Under the pieces are notes generated by a model. It had not been told where the DNA came from and did no database searches. It worked only from the letters and a program-made list of their open reading frames with translations. Position numbers and translations under genes: made by a program. A stretch of 64,000 nt of DNA, from the NCBI RefSeq assembly GCF_031877795.1, contig NC_133971.1, forward strand, positions 94,308,654 to 94,372,653, given 5' to 3'. Each line of letters starts with the position of its first letter. The first letter of the stretch is position 1. The DNA comes from Strix aluco (taxonomy: Eukaryota; Chordata; Aves; Strigiformes; Strigidae). Shown in pieces: positions 39,801 through 52,034 of the stretch.

Positions 39801-42800
39801 CTGTAAATCATCAGATCATTGCATCGAAGATTTTGAAGTCCAGAGATTAAAAAAAAGCCTGAAGAGGGGACTTCTAGACTGAAAATTCAGTTTAATCAAG
39901 CCCTTCAAACTAATTTTAGTTTTGTTATGATAAAGGAAGTCAATACAATACAAGGTTACCACACTTGGTCCAGCACTATAGGCATTCCTACGCAGCACAC
40001 TCAGCCACAACTGACATGGTTAAAGCAAAAATCCTTTAGTTTTGCTTTTATTTAGGCAAAGATTTAGTACTTGCCTGCCCAGGCACCCGACGAGGAGCTG
40101 AGCCCACACCAAGCCCTGCAGGCAGCGCTCATCCTGGGCCGGCTGACTTGTATCATTCTCAAGCCTCCTCCCCATTTTCCCTCAAGAGGATTATTTGACT
40201 GAACGTTTTAAACACGCTGTGAACATTATAGTCCCCAAGAAACTTAAGGGTAGCTCTGAAGGAATTGTTTACCTCATACACTACCAATTTAAAATGATCA
40301 AATACTTCCTTATTAAAAAAAAGGTGATAGGAAGACAGATTATTTTTTTTTTCCCCTTGAAGCGAGGGTTAAGCATCACAGCCACAGCACCCACAGTCCT
40401 CACCCATCACTCCAACTTTCACCTTTCATCATCACAAGCAGTTCGAGAGAGGTCAAACCCAATCTCAGGCCATTTACTCGACAAGGGAAACTCCCCAAGG
40501 GAGCCAGCAGAGCCAAGCGACCGCAGCGGCAACCCTGTGCACGCCTGCCTCGCACCACACCAGTCAGCCTGGGGCTGGCAGCCAAGAACCACCCAAAAAA
40601 GTAAAATGCAGCTCAGCAACGCAGGGACACACGCCTCGTACCCACCACAGTCCTCCTGCCAAGTGCTGTGAAATTGGGGTCCAGGCATGCAGGGGAACCC
40701 AAACTTTCTTAGCATCATGGCTGTTTAACCTTGCCTCCCCAGTTGTTAGGAAAAAAAAAGGTGAAAGTTTATTTAAGTAGAAACCTGGAAGTCACAGTGG
40801 GTAAAAATTCAGTGAGCAGCCCCTGTGAACCTCCATCAAGTGACAATAGCAGCTTGTTCTCCTTCCCTGCTCCTGAGGAGTACTGAGCTAAGGGGATCAA
40901 ACCTGAGAACCTCCTCCAGCTCTTGAGACACACAAATCCTGTGGGAAGACACCCGGGCTGCGAGAGCAGCGAGCCGGGTGAAGCTGCATTAGCACCAACT
41001 CCTCTCTTCCACAGGAGGCAAGACAAACCCGGCGTCCTCCAAATCAGCCCCAGAGCAACCGCGGGCAAAGGGCAGATCTCACAGATTGGCCTCCGCAGCT
41101 TGTTAGCACCAAAGAGAAAGCTGTAGTTCACAGGAATATATTTTTCAGTAGGTTTGCCGTTATCTGATGAAAGGCAATACTGTATTACAGCCTCCACTCT
41201 GAATACAGTCTTTAGCACTCAGGCCACAGCTTTGGTAATACACTGACACCCAGTAAGGAGGTGGCGACAGAGTAATTAGTCATGTCAACCTGGAACCATG
41301 AGCTGCGAGTAAAGCTGTGGCTAATTCCTTACCTAGAAAGTAAAGGCAGAGTCTGGGAAGTCCCTGCAGATCCGCAGGGGCTGGCACAGCACCACCGGGC
41401 ATGCCAAGGAGCAAAGGGACTGCACAGGGCTCTTTGTTTTTGATGAACCTGTGACTGTTGGGTGCAGACACAGCTTTAAAAGTGGAGTCTGTCAAGCTGG
41501 CACAGCCCTTATTTCATTGCTAGGTTGCCACAAGCTTTTAATTGGGAAGTGGGAACTCCTGCAGCTAAGGTAAGGAAGGATTTGCAGAGACTGAAGCACT
41601 GGATGTACCAGAAGGCCAACAGCTGCTGGGGCTGCAGAGCATAACACTGCCCACCTGATTAACAACCCAAAATTAATCTACTTCATTAAGAATGACTGCT
41701 CTACCTATTTTTCAGAAGAGCTGGTGGTACAAGCTGCATTCTTTTGCTTAAACACAGTGCATCCCTTCAGTTGTGACATGGCTAAAAACATCTATCCAGT
41801 TTGTGATTATACAGTAGAAAACTGATTTATGCCCCATTTATTAAGCAGAGATGAAGCTGCATTGAGACAGAAAACAAAAATCCTATTCTACACTGTTTAA
41901 TGGTTAATACTCCTCAAGCAGGCTGGCTACACAAGACCAGAACATTTTTGGTACTTCTCTGGGTTATTAAAGTCATACAAAATACTACCTGTTGTCTGGC
42001 CAGTTGAGGGACTGACTCAGGTTACCATCTGCTTTCACCTAAGATCAATTAATTCATCTCACACTTTGTTTTAATTCATGGACTGGAGAAAATTCAACTC
42101 CTGACAATTTTTTTTTTTTTCAACTGACTGTTGAATATAGTTAGTTGGTTCAAGGAAGATAAAGTAATTTCTCTGCACTTGCAAAAGATACCAATTTGCA
42201 CAAAACCCTTTACTCAGGCAGCTATGGCCCCTGTGGCATTTTGATTTTAGCAAGGAAGGCTGTAAAAATAAAGCTTTTAATTTTTTTTAAAACAATTTTA
42301 AGAGCCTAAACTTGGATAATAATTATCAAACCGATTTTTCTGAAAGCAAGTTTCCATTTATTTTTATGCAGCTTTCTCTCCAGCCAGAGGTAAGCTGAGA
42401 GATACCTCATTGCAGAGCGCAGCATCCCTTCCAAATACAGGACTAGACCAACCACCAACAGCTTTAACAGCTCTCCATTAGCATTATATAGTACAGATAA
42501 TAGTCTGATCACTATTTGGGTTAATTAGGTGGTAAGATTAGGGCTCCCGTGTGACAACTAGACATGATACATGCCAGAGAGCTAACAAATGTGGATACAC
42601 CAAGAGACAGGCGCAGCTTGCAGCTGGGATTTGCTCAAGCTCGCGGGGCAGGTCGCTGGCAGGTTTGGGAACAGAAGGCAGTCCCCAAAGGAGAGCAGCT
42701 AACTGCTTAAATGGGGACATGGATGCACACAGATTTTAAGCAACAGCCATTTTGTTCACCTAGCAAACCAAAGCAATCTTCTCCCGGGTGCTACCCAAGC

Positions 42801-45800
42801 TGCGGTTTCCTTGGAGGTGGCCACCTGAAACACACACACACAGAGTTGTGAGATTAATGTCCCCTGGGCAAAGGCTTTTCCCCACAGGCTAGTTGTGCTC
42901 CTGCCCTTCAGCAGGTTGTATTTTCTACAAGAATTTTTCCACTTATCACAGTAGGGATGCTTCGTGGGAACCCACCAGATCTTCTTCTCAAATTTATGAT
43001 CCAAACACGATACTGATATCATTATGATCTAAAACCTGGGAACAAAGTTCTGGCTCTCTGCTCTGGAGTGTGGCTGTATTAATGGTTTTAGACAACAACT
43101 GTACCTCAGAAGTGCTGTACACGGGTAATAGCTAATACAACACTACAATAAGCAATGCTACAAGTAGGTTAACTAGTGAGTAGCGTAGAGGAGAAAGAAA
43201 AACTCAACTGACAGCCACTCTGATAAAGTTACTCCAAGAGAAGGAATGATGGCATACAAGTCAAGAAAAATAAAAATTGGAGCATTTTCTACCAAAGACA
43301 TTTTTCCCTGCCTCCTGACCCCCTCATTAACTTACCGCTGCAATCAAAGGCTTTTAGTTACACGGCAGTTCCCAAACCCCTGTGCCTGCCTGTGGAACAT
43401 TTCAATATGACTCACGCTATATATAGCGACTGAGACTGCTCCCATTATAATTCCATCACACTTACCCATTTCTGAGGAGCAACTGACCACTTCTTTTGCT
43501 TTGTATTTTTTACGTGTACGAATGCTAAGATGATACACAACTTTCCTACCTGTCAGTATTCAGCTAGGACTGCAGAAGGAGTTTTAGACGTGGTACTTTC
43601 CAGACCAGCACTTGAAGCTTGAGGCACCAGAAGGACAACCTGGAGATCCCAAGCACTTTAACCAAAAGCCAAGGAATCAGTCAGCCCCTCGGTGGTGCCA
43701 GACCACAGGGAGCAGGACTTCGTTTGGCTGCCAAGCTAACAGATGGGAAAAGAGGGGAGCTTTAAGAGTCTCTGACAATGCTGAGAAATTTTCCCAAAGG
43801 AAGGCTGCTCAGAAGCTCTCAGGGATGTTTCCCTCTTTTGGAAACCAAAAGCCCTTGTTCAAGAACTGTGTACAAACTCTTTATTAGAGATTTCTTAAGT
43901 GTGTATCAATTTATCAATCAATTTATGAAGCAGTCAGCCTGCACACTGTTTCCTTCTTTATGTCAGGCTGGGACAATCTATCACATCAGCAATCTCAGAG
44001 GCAGAGGAATACTCCAATTCCCAAGACAGATGGCAACTCAGTAAACAAGTTACACGCAGCAAAAGAGCCAGAGGGCAGCAACTTGTATTATTAATTACTT
44101 GCACTACTGCAGCACCAGGACTAAGGTAGCAGCTGCTGAGCAAAATTAGACAGATACGGTAGTAGAAAATAAGAGAGGGAGTATGTCCAATAAATAAAAC
44201 TGCTACAGGAAAAAAAGTTGTTTTCATGAAGAACGTTGATCTAGTGAATGAAGCAGATCGGTGTGAGCAACAGCGGGGGGAAACCCGACCTGCACAAGGA
44301 GGATATTAAAAGGGATCACCATTCAGCATGCCACGCAGCACGCCAAGAGGGCCAAAAAAAGGAAGATTGCAAAAAAATGTGCAAATCTTCACCGACACCA
44401 AAGCCCCGATTCAAAAATGCTGCTAGAGCGGTGGTTTTATACACAAAATTCCGCAGTATATTGTCAAATGTAAAACGAACTAGAGGGTAAAAAGAGATAC
44501 TGTGTCTTTGTTCAAAGGAGCAGCAGAGAACTTGGTGCAGACCGCAGAATTACTGACTCACACCAGTGAAGGAAACTGAGATCTCGGATGCTGGCAAGAT
44601 CTCATGAACTTAAAGGAATACCTGAAAGAGAGAGAAAAAGAAGACATTCTTAAAGAGCAACTGAAATTGGAAACAAATGCTTGATGTAGGGCTTTTTGGC
44701 CTTTTCTTTTGATTAAACAAAAATGTTCTAGTTCTCAGCAGCCTTTTTTTTTTTTTTGCTACAGCAAGTTTGCAACCCTATCCCTGTTACATTTTTTGCC
44801 TGCAATAGGGAATTGGCCCTGTGGGGTGGAGGTATTGCATCAAAAACAAATTTAAGATCTTTGAGATCCAACACTTTGTTTAGAACAAAGTTTCTCTTCC
44901 AGAAATTCAGACCACAGTGTACTAGAAGAGAGGGTAACAGGGGCTAAGACAGGGAAACACACAACATCTGCTGACTTTACCAACAGCTTAAAAAAAAATC
45001 ATCACCCTTTTCTCATGCCACAGAAAGGTTAATCCAGTGCAGTTCAGGAGCACATTAATCAGGATTTCTTTTGTATGTGTATGTTATAAACTTAAAAACA
45101 CATGCTCTTTTAGAACACGGCAATTCTACAAGAAAAACAAAAGGACCAGAGGAGTAGGAATTGGCATTTTACATCACAAGATTTTGATTATTTTAATTTC
45201 AGCTTCATCCAAAAATCTTACTGATGCAGGTATTAACGTATGAATACCAGAAACGAAAATCTACAGAATTTCTGGCAGACTACACAAAGAGAAAAATCTC
45301 CTGAGTGTGCACTGTATTTGGTGTGCTTCCCACCCAACAAGCCAGACAAGAGCAGCATTTATGACTTGAGGATTGATGATCCCAGCTGGAGAACTTGCAC
45401 CCTTCTGACACACTTTGCAACTTGAGTTGGATCTTTGCATAGCACAAGTGACAAACGGCAGAACTGAAATGATGTTTGTTACACAGCACCGGAGCAAAAG
45501 GCTGCAGAAACTTCAGCAGCGATTTCAGACTCTGCCAGGCCACAGCACGCTCACGTGTTTCAGTTCCTGGAGATCCAGGCTCTAAAAGTGATGAGCCTTC
45601 AACTTGTCAGAAAAAGAGCTTTTATATTGGATTTTAAAGCTCAAGTTTTCTTTCAGTCTTTAGAACAAGCCATTTAATATAGCATTTAATAACCTGCTTG
45701 TTATAGAAGATGCAAAAAAAAAAAAATCTGAGGTGTAACTGCCTTTTCAGCTTTCACTGAAAATAATTTAGCTGAACCTGTGGTCTTTGTTGTCTGTGGC

Positions 45801-48800
45801 AATCAACTGACAGAGAGATATGTGATGACTTCAGTCATGCAAATTAAACTTATTCTTGAGTGGAAATCTTAAGCACTCAGTTTAAAAAAAAAAAAGGAAT
45901 TCATACTAGTTAGCTATGCTTTTTCTGACTACTTCTTACAGGTTAACAATTAAGTCGAGGCTATGTAAAGTATTGTCAGCAACTCGGTAACATTATCATC
46001 ACAACATATCGAGACATAAAACCAGACATATAGTTCTTGAAAAGACTATAATTATTCTACTAGAGGACATCTATCTACTGTACTCGCTAACACAAGTATT
46101 TGCTCCAGGATTGTTTTAGCACTGTTCCCACTCCCCAAGAGTGATAGCTATTGTTTTTATTTGGCTAGATAGTTATCAGCTACCAACTTATCAGAATGAT
46201 TTTTTTGTTTCAAGTTACAGGACTATTTTAAGCAAAGTAATATTTTGCTCAAGAGCCCACATTCAAAAATCAAAGAGCAAAGACGGAGCCCAAGATCATT
46301 AAATATGCATAAAAATGTTATTTTAGTTGCAAGGCCGTCTCATGCAAAGCAGATTTGTCATTATCGATTTAATCAGTGAAATGGGATGATATCATTCCTC
46401 CTCCTCTTACTCATCTGGGGTTTGGAGGCTGCCCTGCCCGTTTCAAGCTCTGCAGCCACCATCCAAACTATCCTTACTGAAGAAAGAGAAGCATCAGGCT
46501 TTAGAGTTAAGTAGCTCCAACTCCAGTGATGTCTTAGGGAAGAAAACCACTATTGTCAGATTTATTGAGGATATAAACACTTGGAAAAATCACGTTACTT
46601 GGACAGCCACAACACTGGAATGCATTAGCAAATACATTCCAACAATCATTATCAGAAGATGGTTAATACATTCAAGGATGAAGCATCTCTCTACAGGACA
46701 CTTTTGTCCCTTCCAGCATCTTTCAGGCTTTCTGTTCATGTCTTCAGACACCATCCCTTTTTTTTTTTTCCCCTATTCAAAAGAGCTTTTAGTGTTCAAA
46801 CATGACTTTTTTGGTTTTTAGTGTAAAGAAAGTAGCAGCAGGCACTGAAAACTCCCCTTACACTTAGCAAATCCTTCTCAAGACCCTCCAGACCAGGGCA
46901 GAACTGCCACAGAGTTACCACCACCAGCTTTACTTAGAAGAAACAGTTTTCAGGTGATCCGCAGCAGACTTTGACAAGTCCTTCACATGATTTAGAGATT
47001 AAACCAGAACCTCCCAAGTTAACTCTCCAGAAGTTTTTTTTTTTTTTTTAAGTCTGGATACATGCTTATATAATTTTGGGTATACGCCCTATGCCAGCTC
47101 TTCTCAGGCAAACAAGGCCACCTCCTCAGCAATGCAGCTTTCTTGCTACCACTTCTGAAGAGCACTTTCTCCAACTTTTTTTTTTTTTTAAACCAACGCA
47201 ACTTTGCACATGCAGGATTTTTAGCTGCTGACAGCAAAGGAAGTCACTTTTCTGATCAGCGTGACGACCAGCCAACTTACCGAAGGTTGGATTCAACAGC
47301 TAGTTCAAATTCATACAGGAAGCCTGTACAATGCCATGAATGGAATCTAGTTTTCCTGGCTCCTAGTCACATGCCTTAACAAGAATAAAAGGATACAAAT
47401 ATCTTTTCCTTTGTTGTTCACCTTTGAGATTCTTCCACTTCAAAGACTACAAAGAATTACATTACACTACTCTAACCAGTATCTGTCAGCTTCATTTTCA
47501 GGGGGGTACAAGGGGAGTAAGAAAAGGTTGAGAACATTTAAGATTTAAAAAAAGCAACAACAACAAAAAAAAGCACAAAACCTGTCAGGTTTCAGAAATA
47601 CTACAGAATTTTTTTTTAAAGTAACACCTACTATTCATTAAAAGAAAATCTTACTTAAGCCTCTTCCGCTGATGTAAATGCTTCTAGCAGCAACACATTA
47701 AACTCCTGTCACAGTAACCCTGCTGCCTCCAACGTACTTCACAAGAAAACCATCAACCACAAGGTACATTTCAGGCCCTCCAACACCTCCTATAGCTGTG
47801 ACATCCCACATCTGTGCCCAGCTCCCAGCAGAGATTCAGCAAGCGCAGCTACCCACGTGGGAACCTGCAACACAGCGACCCAGAGCAGGGCTGTGGGAGC
47901 GCCACTTCACTGCCTGAAGGGCTATATTTATTTCTGAAATTTGCACGTAATTGAAAAAAAAATAAAGTAAATGCAAGCACCGTAAGGTTTTTGTTTGTTT
48001 ACAGCTCTCTTAGGAATCGTGGGGTCCTTTGGTCTGCTAAACAGTGACTGGAAATTCTCCTCCTCTGTGCAAAAAATTAAATTTAGATAAAAAAATACCG
48101 TGGAATTCCGGTTATCATTACTCTTTCAGTTAGGGGGTTAGGACTTACAATAAACATGCTTTCAGACACAGCAGTGAGGCCTCCAGCAAAGCCTAAATCA
48201 AACTCAGCATTCCTGGTATTTCAGAGCTGATGTTTTCAGGCTGCAGACATTTCAAGTTCTTTTTATACCTCACAAAGACAGCAAAAGAAAGAATATCAAC
48301 TTAATCTTCGTGAAAATCCATCAGCAGTAACATTCCAATTGCATTGCCCTTACATAATTAGATACTAAAGTATCACAGCACAGAGGAGTCTGGCATCAAA
48401 CTTCAGCTGAATTCGTTCAAGATAACGCACCCAGCTGGTTACGATGTGTGCTAGGAAGAGAATGTGCAGCATCTTCATTTTTAGAGAGAGCAGAAGGATC
48501 GGTGAAGGATGCAGCTCTGGCCAGGCTTGCTCGAGGCAGACCAAGCTGCTGGGCTAGAGCACAGACACATGCAGGGCAGGTGGATGGGAGAGCAGGAGCC
48601 TCTAGCCCATGCAATCTGGGCCATAAAAGGAGACGCAAGGACTAGTATTTCTAAGAAATTTGACAAATATTTAGTGGAACTAATACAACTTACATAAGTC
48701 AGTCTCTAAGCATAAGTCTCCCCTGAATGAGAATTTTGAAGGACCTCCTTACGCAAAGCTTTCATGCAAGTATATTTGGTAACAGTTTTTTTAGCTCTCC

Positions 48801-51176
48801 TTCTGCTCCTTCCTCTTTCATAGCCCTAATTCTTTTTATGATACAATCCCTCCCCACTGAGGCTAAATATTTTATCACAAGCCAAACAGCGTGACATCAG
48901 ATAAGAAATAAAAGCAAAAGCAGCAAATGAGCTCTTCAGGAACAACGATCCTATTTCTATGCAAACTCCATTATCTTGTTTTTAAGTGACCCAAAGTACT
49001 GAAAAATGTACTACAGAGAACAATCCTGATCTGGTGGAGAATAAACACGGCAGCCTAATTGGTCCTTGAAGCCCACTAGTTTGTATTTCTCTTTCAGAGG
49101 ACTGTAGCAATAACCATTTTCAGTTCTGTTTTCCATTCCCCCCCCAGCCGCCTGTCATCCCCAATGACACATGAGCAAAGTCTTCCAAGAAATAGCGTTT
49201 GAACATCTTCAAAGATATTTTCTGCTTGAACAGAACGGACTTGTCTGCATCAGAGGAAGCTACCTGCCAATTTTTGCAGCACAGCCTTTCGTTCTCCTTT
49301 GACACACCCAGCACAAAAACCCACCCTTGACTGCTGCCTAAAATAAATGTAGGAAGATAAAACCAAAGTCTGCCTAAGCATCGGTGCTCAGCGGGTATTT
49401 CTTATCGCACCACACTGGTTTAAAATAATTTTACCATTTCTTCCATACTCAAGGAGAAAAAGAAACAAAAGCCACATTGATGTAGAGAGACCAGACAGCA
49501 TAACCGCTCGTTATCGGAGTCGATCAGCAAACAAGACACACCACCCCCAGACCAATAAAGAATAACACTGAAAGGGAACAGGAAGAGAGCGGCAACTTCA
49601 TTGTCTGCATTTCCAGACCCACACACTTGACAGCGCTTCTCTTGCGATATAAAAAGTGCTTTTAAAATTAGGTTCACCGCCAGAAAGCTGGCGTGAAGCA
49701 TCATCTTTCTGCCTCCTCCAAGCACCGCTCCCATGAGACCACATGAAAGGCCAGCAACGAACGTGACATCACTGATATGACCTTATCCTAACGGCGTAAC
49801 AGAGACCCACGGAGTGTAGCAATAGCGATCAACAGGAAGCCACAACCCGAGCAGAAAGACAAGGGCTTTCACACAGAAGAAGGCTGCACGTGGCTCCTTT
49901 CTCCATCTCGCTGGCTCCTGAGGTCCCACTTTGTCTCGGCGAGCGCTGTGGAAAGCTGGAGGAAGGGTGTCAGCCCATACCCTGCTCTGCAAGGCAAGCA
50001 AGTTAACCCGAAAGTCTTTGGAAAACACGGTCCAAAGTTCTTACGGCGAAAGGCAGCTTCTTACTGAAAACCACAAGCCGAGTGTCACTGAAGCCCGAAG
50101 CCTGTGCCAACACTTACCTGTACAGGGCCAGGCTATATCCTGTGTTTTACAGCTCAAACTAAGCCAAGGTCTGAGCGAGCCCAGCGCTGGCTCTCGCCTT
50201 CTCAAGCGGGGCCGGCCTGCTGCCGTTCCCCCGTGGGGAGGCCGGGGGGTGGGAGAGGTGAGGTAGGCCCTACGGGGCACAAAGCTACTACCGGGGCGAG
50301 GGGCTCCTCCAGCCGGCACCCCACGGGTAAACCTTGCCACGAACCCCCGGGGAACGAGCAGCAGGCCCAGGCCTAAGGCCACCGCTCCCCCTCCCCCTCC
50401 CCGCCGCCGCCTCCCTCCTCCACACCCGGGGACTGGGGGTGTCCCCCCGCGCCGGTCCCCCACTCACCCTGACGACCCACGATCTCGGCCACATGCTCGG
50501 AGCTGGGCACGGGCACGCACTCGGTGGTGTTGACGCTCTTTCGGCGGAGCAGTGCCGCCTGCTCGCCGTTCAGGCCCGCCGCCGCCCCCCCCCCTCCGCC
50601 GCCGCCGCCGCCCAGGCCGCCGCCGTAGGCGTGGGACAGCATCGCCGCCATCATGCCCTGAGGATCGTCCGCCCCGCAGAGCGCCCCGGCCGCCGCCGCC
50701 GCCGCCTCCTGCGCATCGAAGGAGGGCGAGAGCAGGACGGAGCCCAGCGCCGGCAGCAGCGGGAGCGGCTGGGAGGGCGAGGAGGACGAGGAGAGCAGCA
50801 GCAGCGCGGCCGGGTCCTCCTCCTCCTCCTCCTCCTCCTCGTCCTCCCCCGCCAGCAGCTCCTCCTCCTCCTCCTCCAGGTCTCCCTCGTCCCCCGCCGC
50901 CGCCGCCGCCGCCGCCGCCTCCTCCTCCTCCTCCTCCTCCTCCGCCCCGCCAGGCCCCGGCTCTCCGGGGGGGTCGGGCGGCGGCGCCAAGCCCGCCTGC
51001 CGCCGCCGGCTTTGCCGCCGGGCCGCCCCTCCGCGGTGGCGGAGGCCGAGGCCGGCGAGGCGCTGCTGGAGCAGCAGCAGCGGCGGCGGCGGCGGGTGGG
51101 GAGGGGGGGGGAGGCGCGGCGGCTCGGCGGGCTCGGCGGCGGCGGGGGAGGCCGCGGCGGTGCTGCCGCTCGGCAT
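35585..51176 (-). CDS. MEX3C: MEX3C, KH-domain RNA-binding RING E3 ligase (whole coding span, 2 exons)
   Basis: Joined exons 51176-50468 and 36810-35585 give 1,935 nt (644 aa; human 659). Layout: low-complexity N-terminus with Pro, Glu, Ala and Gly runs; KH1 (about 216-277, GXXG loop GRQG at 234-237); KH2 (about 310-372, GPKG at 328-331); a Ser-rich region with RRGSQPSTP; and a C-terminal RING with C593, C596, C608, H610, C614, C617, C629 and C632. MEX3 proteins bind RNA through the KH domains and recruit RING E3 activity. From published work, MEX3C is linked to HLA-A mRNA decay and RIG-I ubiquitination. It is cytoplasmic/nuclear shuttling in mammals. It converges on SMAD4, as in human. Identity is certain; the exact start within the GC-rich exon is well supported by the MPSGS-type N-terminus. 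Confidence 0.97.
36811..50467 (-). other. MEX3C: MEX3C intron 1 (13.66 kb)
   Basis: Single coding intron, GT-AG on the - strand, placed inside the codon for the last Gly of the KH1 GXXG loop. I see no exon, RNA gene or CR1 inside it, only scattered T/A runs (for example 42108-42120, 44744-44757, 47034-47049) and a (CA)7 near 42830. The lack of CR1 contrasts with both intergenic flanks. Confidence 0.85.
50468..51176 (-). CDS. MEX3C: MEX3C coding exon 1
   Basis: 709 nt from ATG (51176-51174, G at -3) to the donor ggtgagtg, whose GT is at 50467-50466. It encodes residues 1-236 plus the first base of G237. Low-complexity runs include E79-E86, A87-A94, E101-E106, E113-E120 and G189-G197, coded by GAG/GCG/GGC triplets. 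The conserved block [19 protein letters not shown] starts the KH1 region. The exon is about 15 codons shorter than in human, in the repetitive part. Confidence 0.95.
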
Positions 51177-51476
51177 GGCGGGGGGGGGTAAGGGGAGGGG
51201 GGGAGGCGCTGCGGGCCGGGCCGGGCCGAGCCGAACCGGGCCTAGCGGCGCGGGGCCGCCATGCCGCGGCGGGCACCGAGCGTGGCGGGCGCGGCCTGGG
51301 CGCTGGGGCCGCGCTCCTCAGCGCGCCTTTTGTCCCATGGCAGCTCCCCTCGGCGGCGGCCGCGGGCGGCGGCGGCGGCGGAGGGGCGGGGGGGGGCGGC
51401 GGCGGCGGGGAAGGAGGCGGGGGGGAGGCGCGGAGGAGGAGGCGGTGCGGCCACGCCCCCCGCTCGCCGCCGCGCT

Positions 51477-51527
51477 ATTGGGCGGCGGAGCCGGTTCCTG
51501 GGCGGGGCCCCGGGAGGGGGCGGGGCC
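51477..51527 (-). promoter_or_regulatory. MEX3C: CCAAT box and GC boxes upstream of MEX3C
   Basis: ATTGG at 51477-51481 is a CCAAT box (NF-Y type) for the - strand gene. GGGCGGGG at 51500-51507 and GGGCGGGGCC at about 51518-51527 are Sp1-type GC boxes. They sit about 300-350 bp upstream of the ATG. No TATA box is visible. Confidence 0.5.
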
Positions 51528-51774
51528 TGTGGGGCTGAGGGGCAGGGGCGTGCTGGGCGGGAAGGCGGGCGGCGGGGAGTCCGCCCTCAGGCCGCCCTGG
51601 GCAAGGCCGGGCTGGTCGTCCTGGGTTTAAATTCACACATCTCCCCCCACACCGGTGAAACGGGGTGAGCCCCGATAAAAAAAAAAAATTAAAAAATCAG
51701 AAGCCTTTGATTGCTGCCTTCTTTCCCCTCAGACTTTGTCAGGTGCTTCAGCTCTGAGGTGAAGGCAGGATCAC

Positions 51775-52034
51775 AGAATCAGATTCCCAGAATCATCTTG
51801 GTTGGAAAAGCCCTTGAAGCTCCTCCAGTCCAACCATGAACCTCACACTGACCGTTCCCAACTCCACCAGATCCCTCAGCGCTGGGTCAACCCGACTCTT
51901 CAACCCCTCCAGGGATGGGGACTCCCCCCCTGCCCTGGGCAGCCCATTCCAACGCCCAACAACCCCTTCTGCAAAGAAATCCTTCCTAAGAGCCAGTCTG
52001 ACCCTGCCCTGGCGCAGCTTGAGGCCGTTCCCTC
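51775..52034 (-). mobile_element. CR1 LINE, 260 bp 3' fragment, antisense
   Basis: Nearly identical to 30028-30290 (ggttggaaaagcccttgaag through tgaggccgttccctc), then homology stops abruptly at about 52034, the 5' truncation point. Lies about 600 bp upstream of the MEX3C ATG, just outside the CpG island. Confidence 0.92.

Larger units (their letters stand above)
50160..51620. promoter_or_regulatory. MEX3C: CpG island covering the MEX3C promoter and exon 1
   Basis: Very high GC and CpG density with (CCG)n, (CCT)n and (GGC)n runs, beginning in intron 1 and extending about 440 bp upstream of the ATG. It is typical of a constitutive CpG-island promoter; the transcription start is not determinable by eye but should lie between 51177 and about 51500. 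Confidence 0.85.

Noticed and set aside
37966..40671. Open frames of 172 and 158 codons in the MEX3C intron
   Set aside because: No similarity to known proteins, no splice context, and they include A-runs and low-complexity tails; chance frames.
50334..51538. Long + strand open frames (285 and 328 codons) over the CpG island
   Set aside because: Antisense shadows of MEX3C exon 1 and its GC-rich promoter; composition is Arg/Pro/Gly low complexity with no domain.
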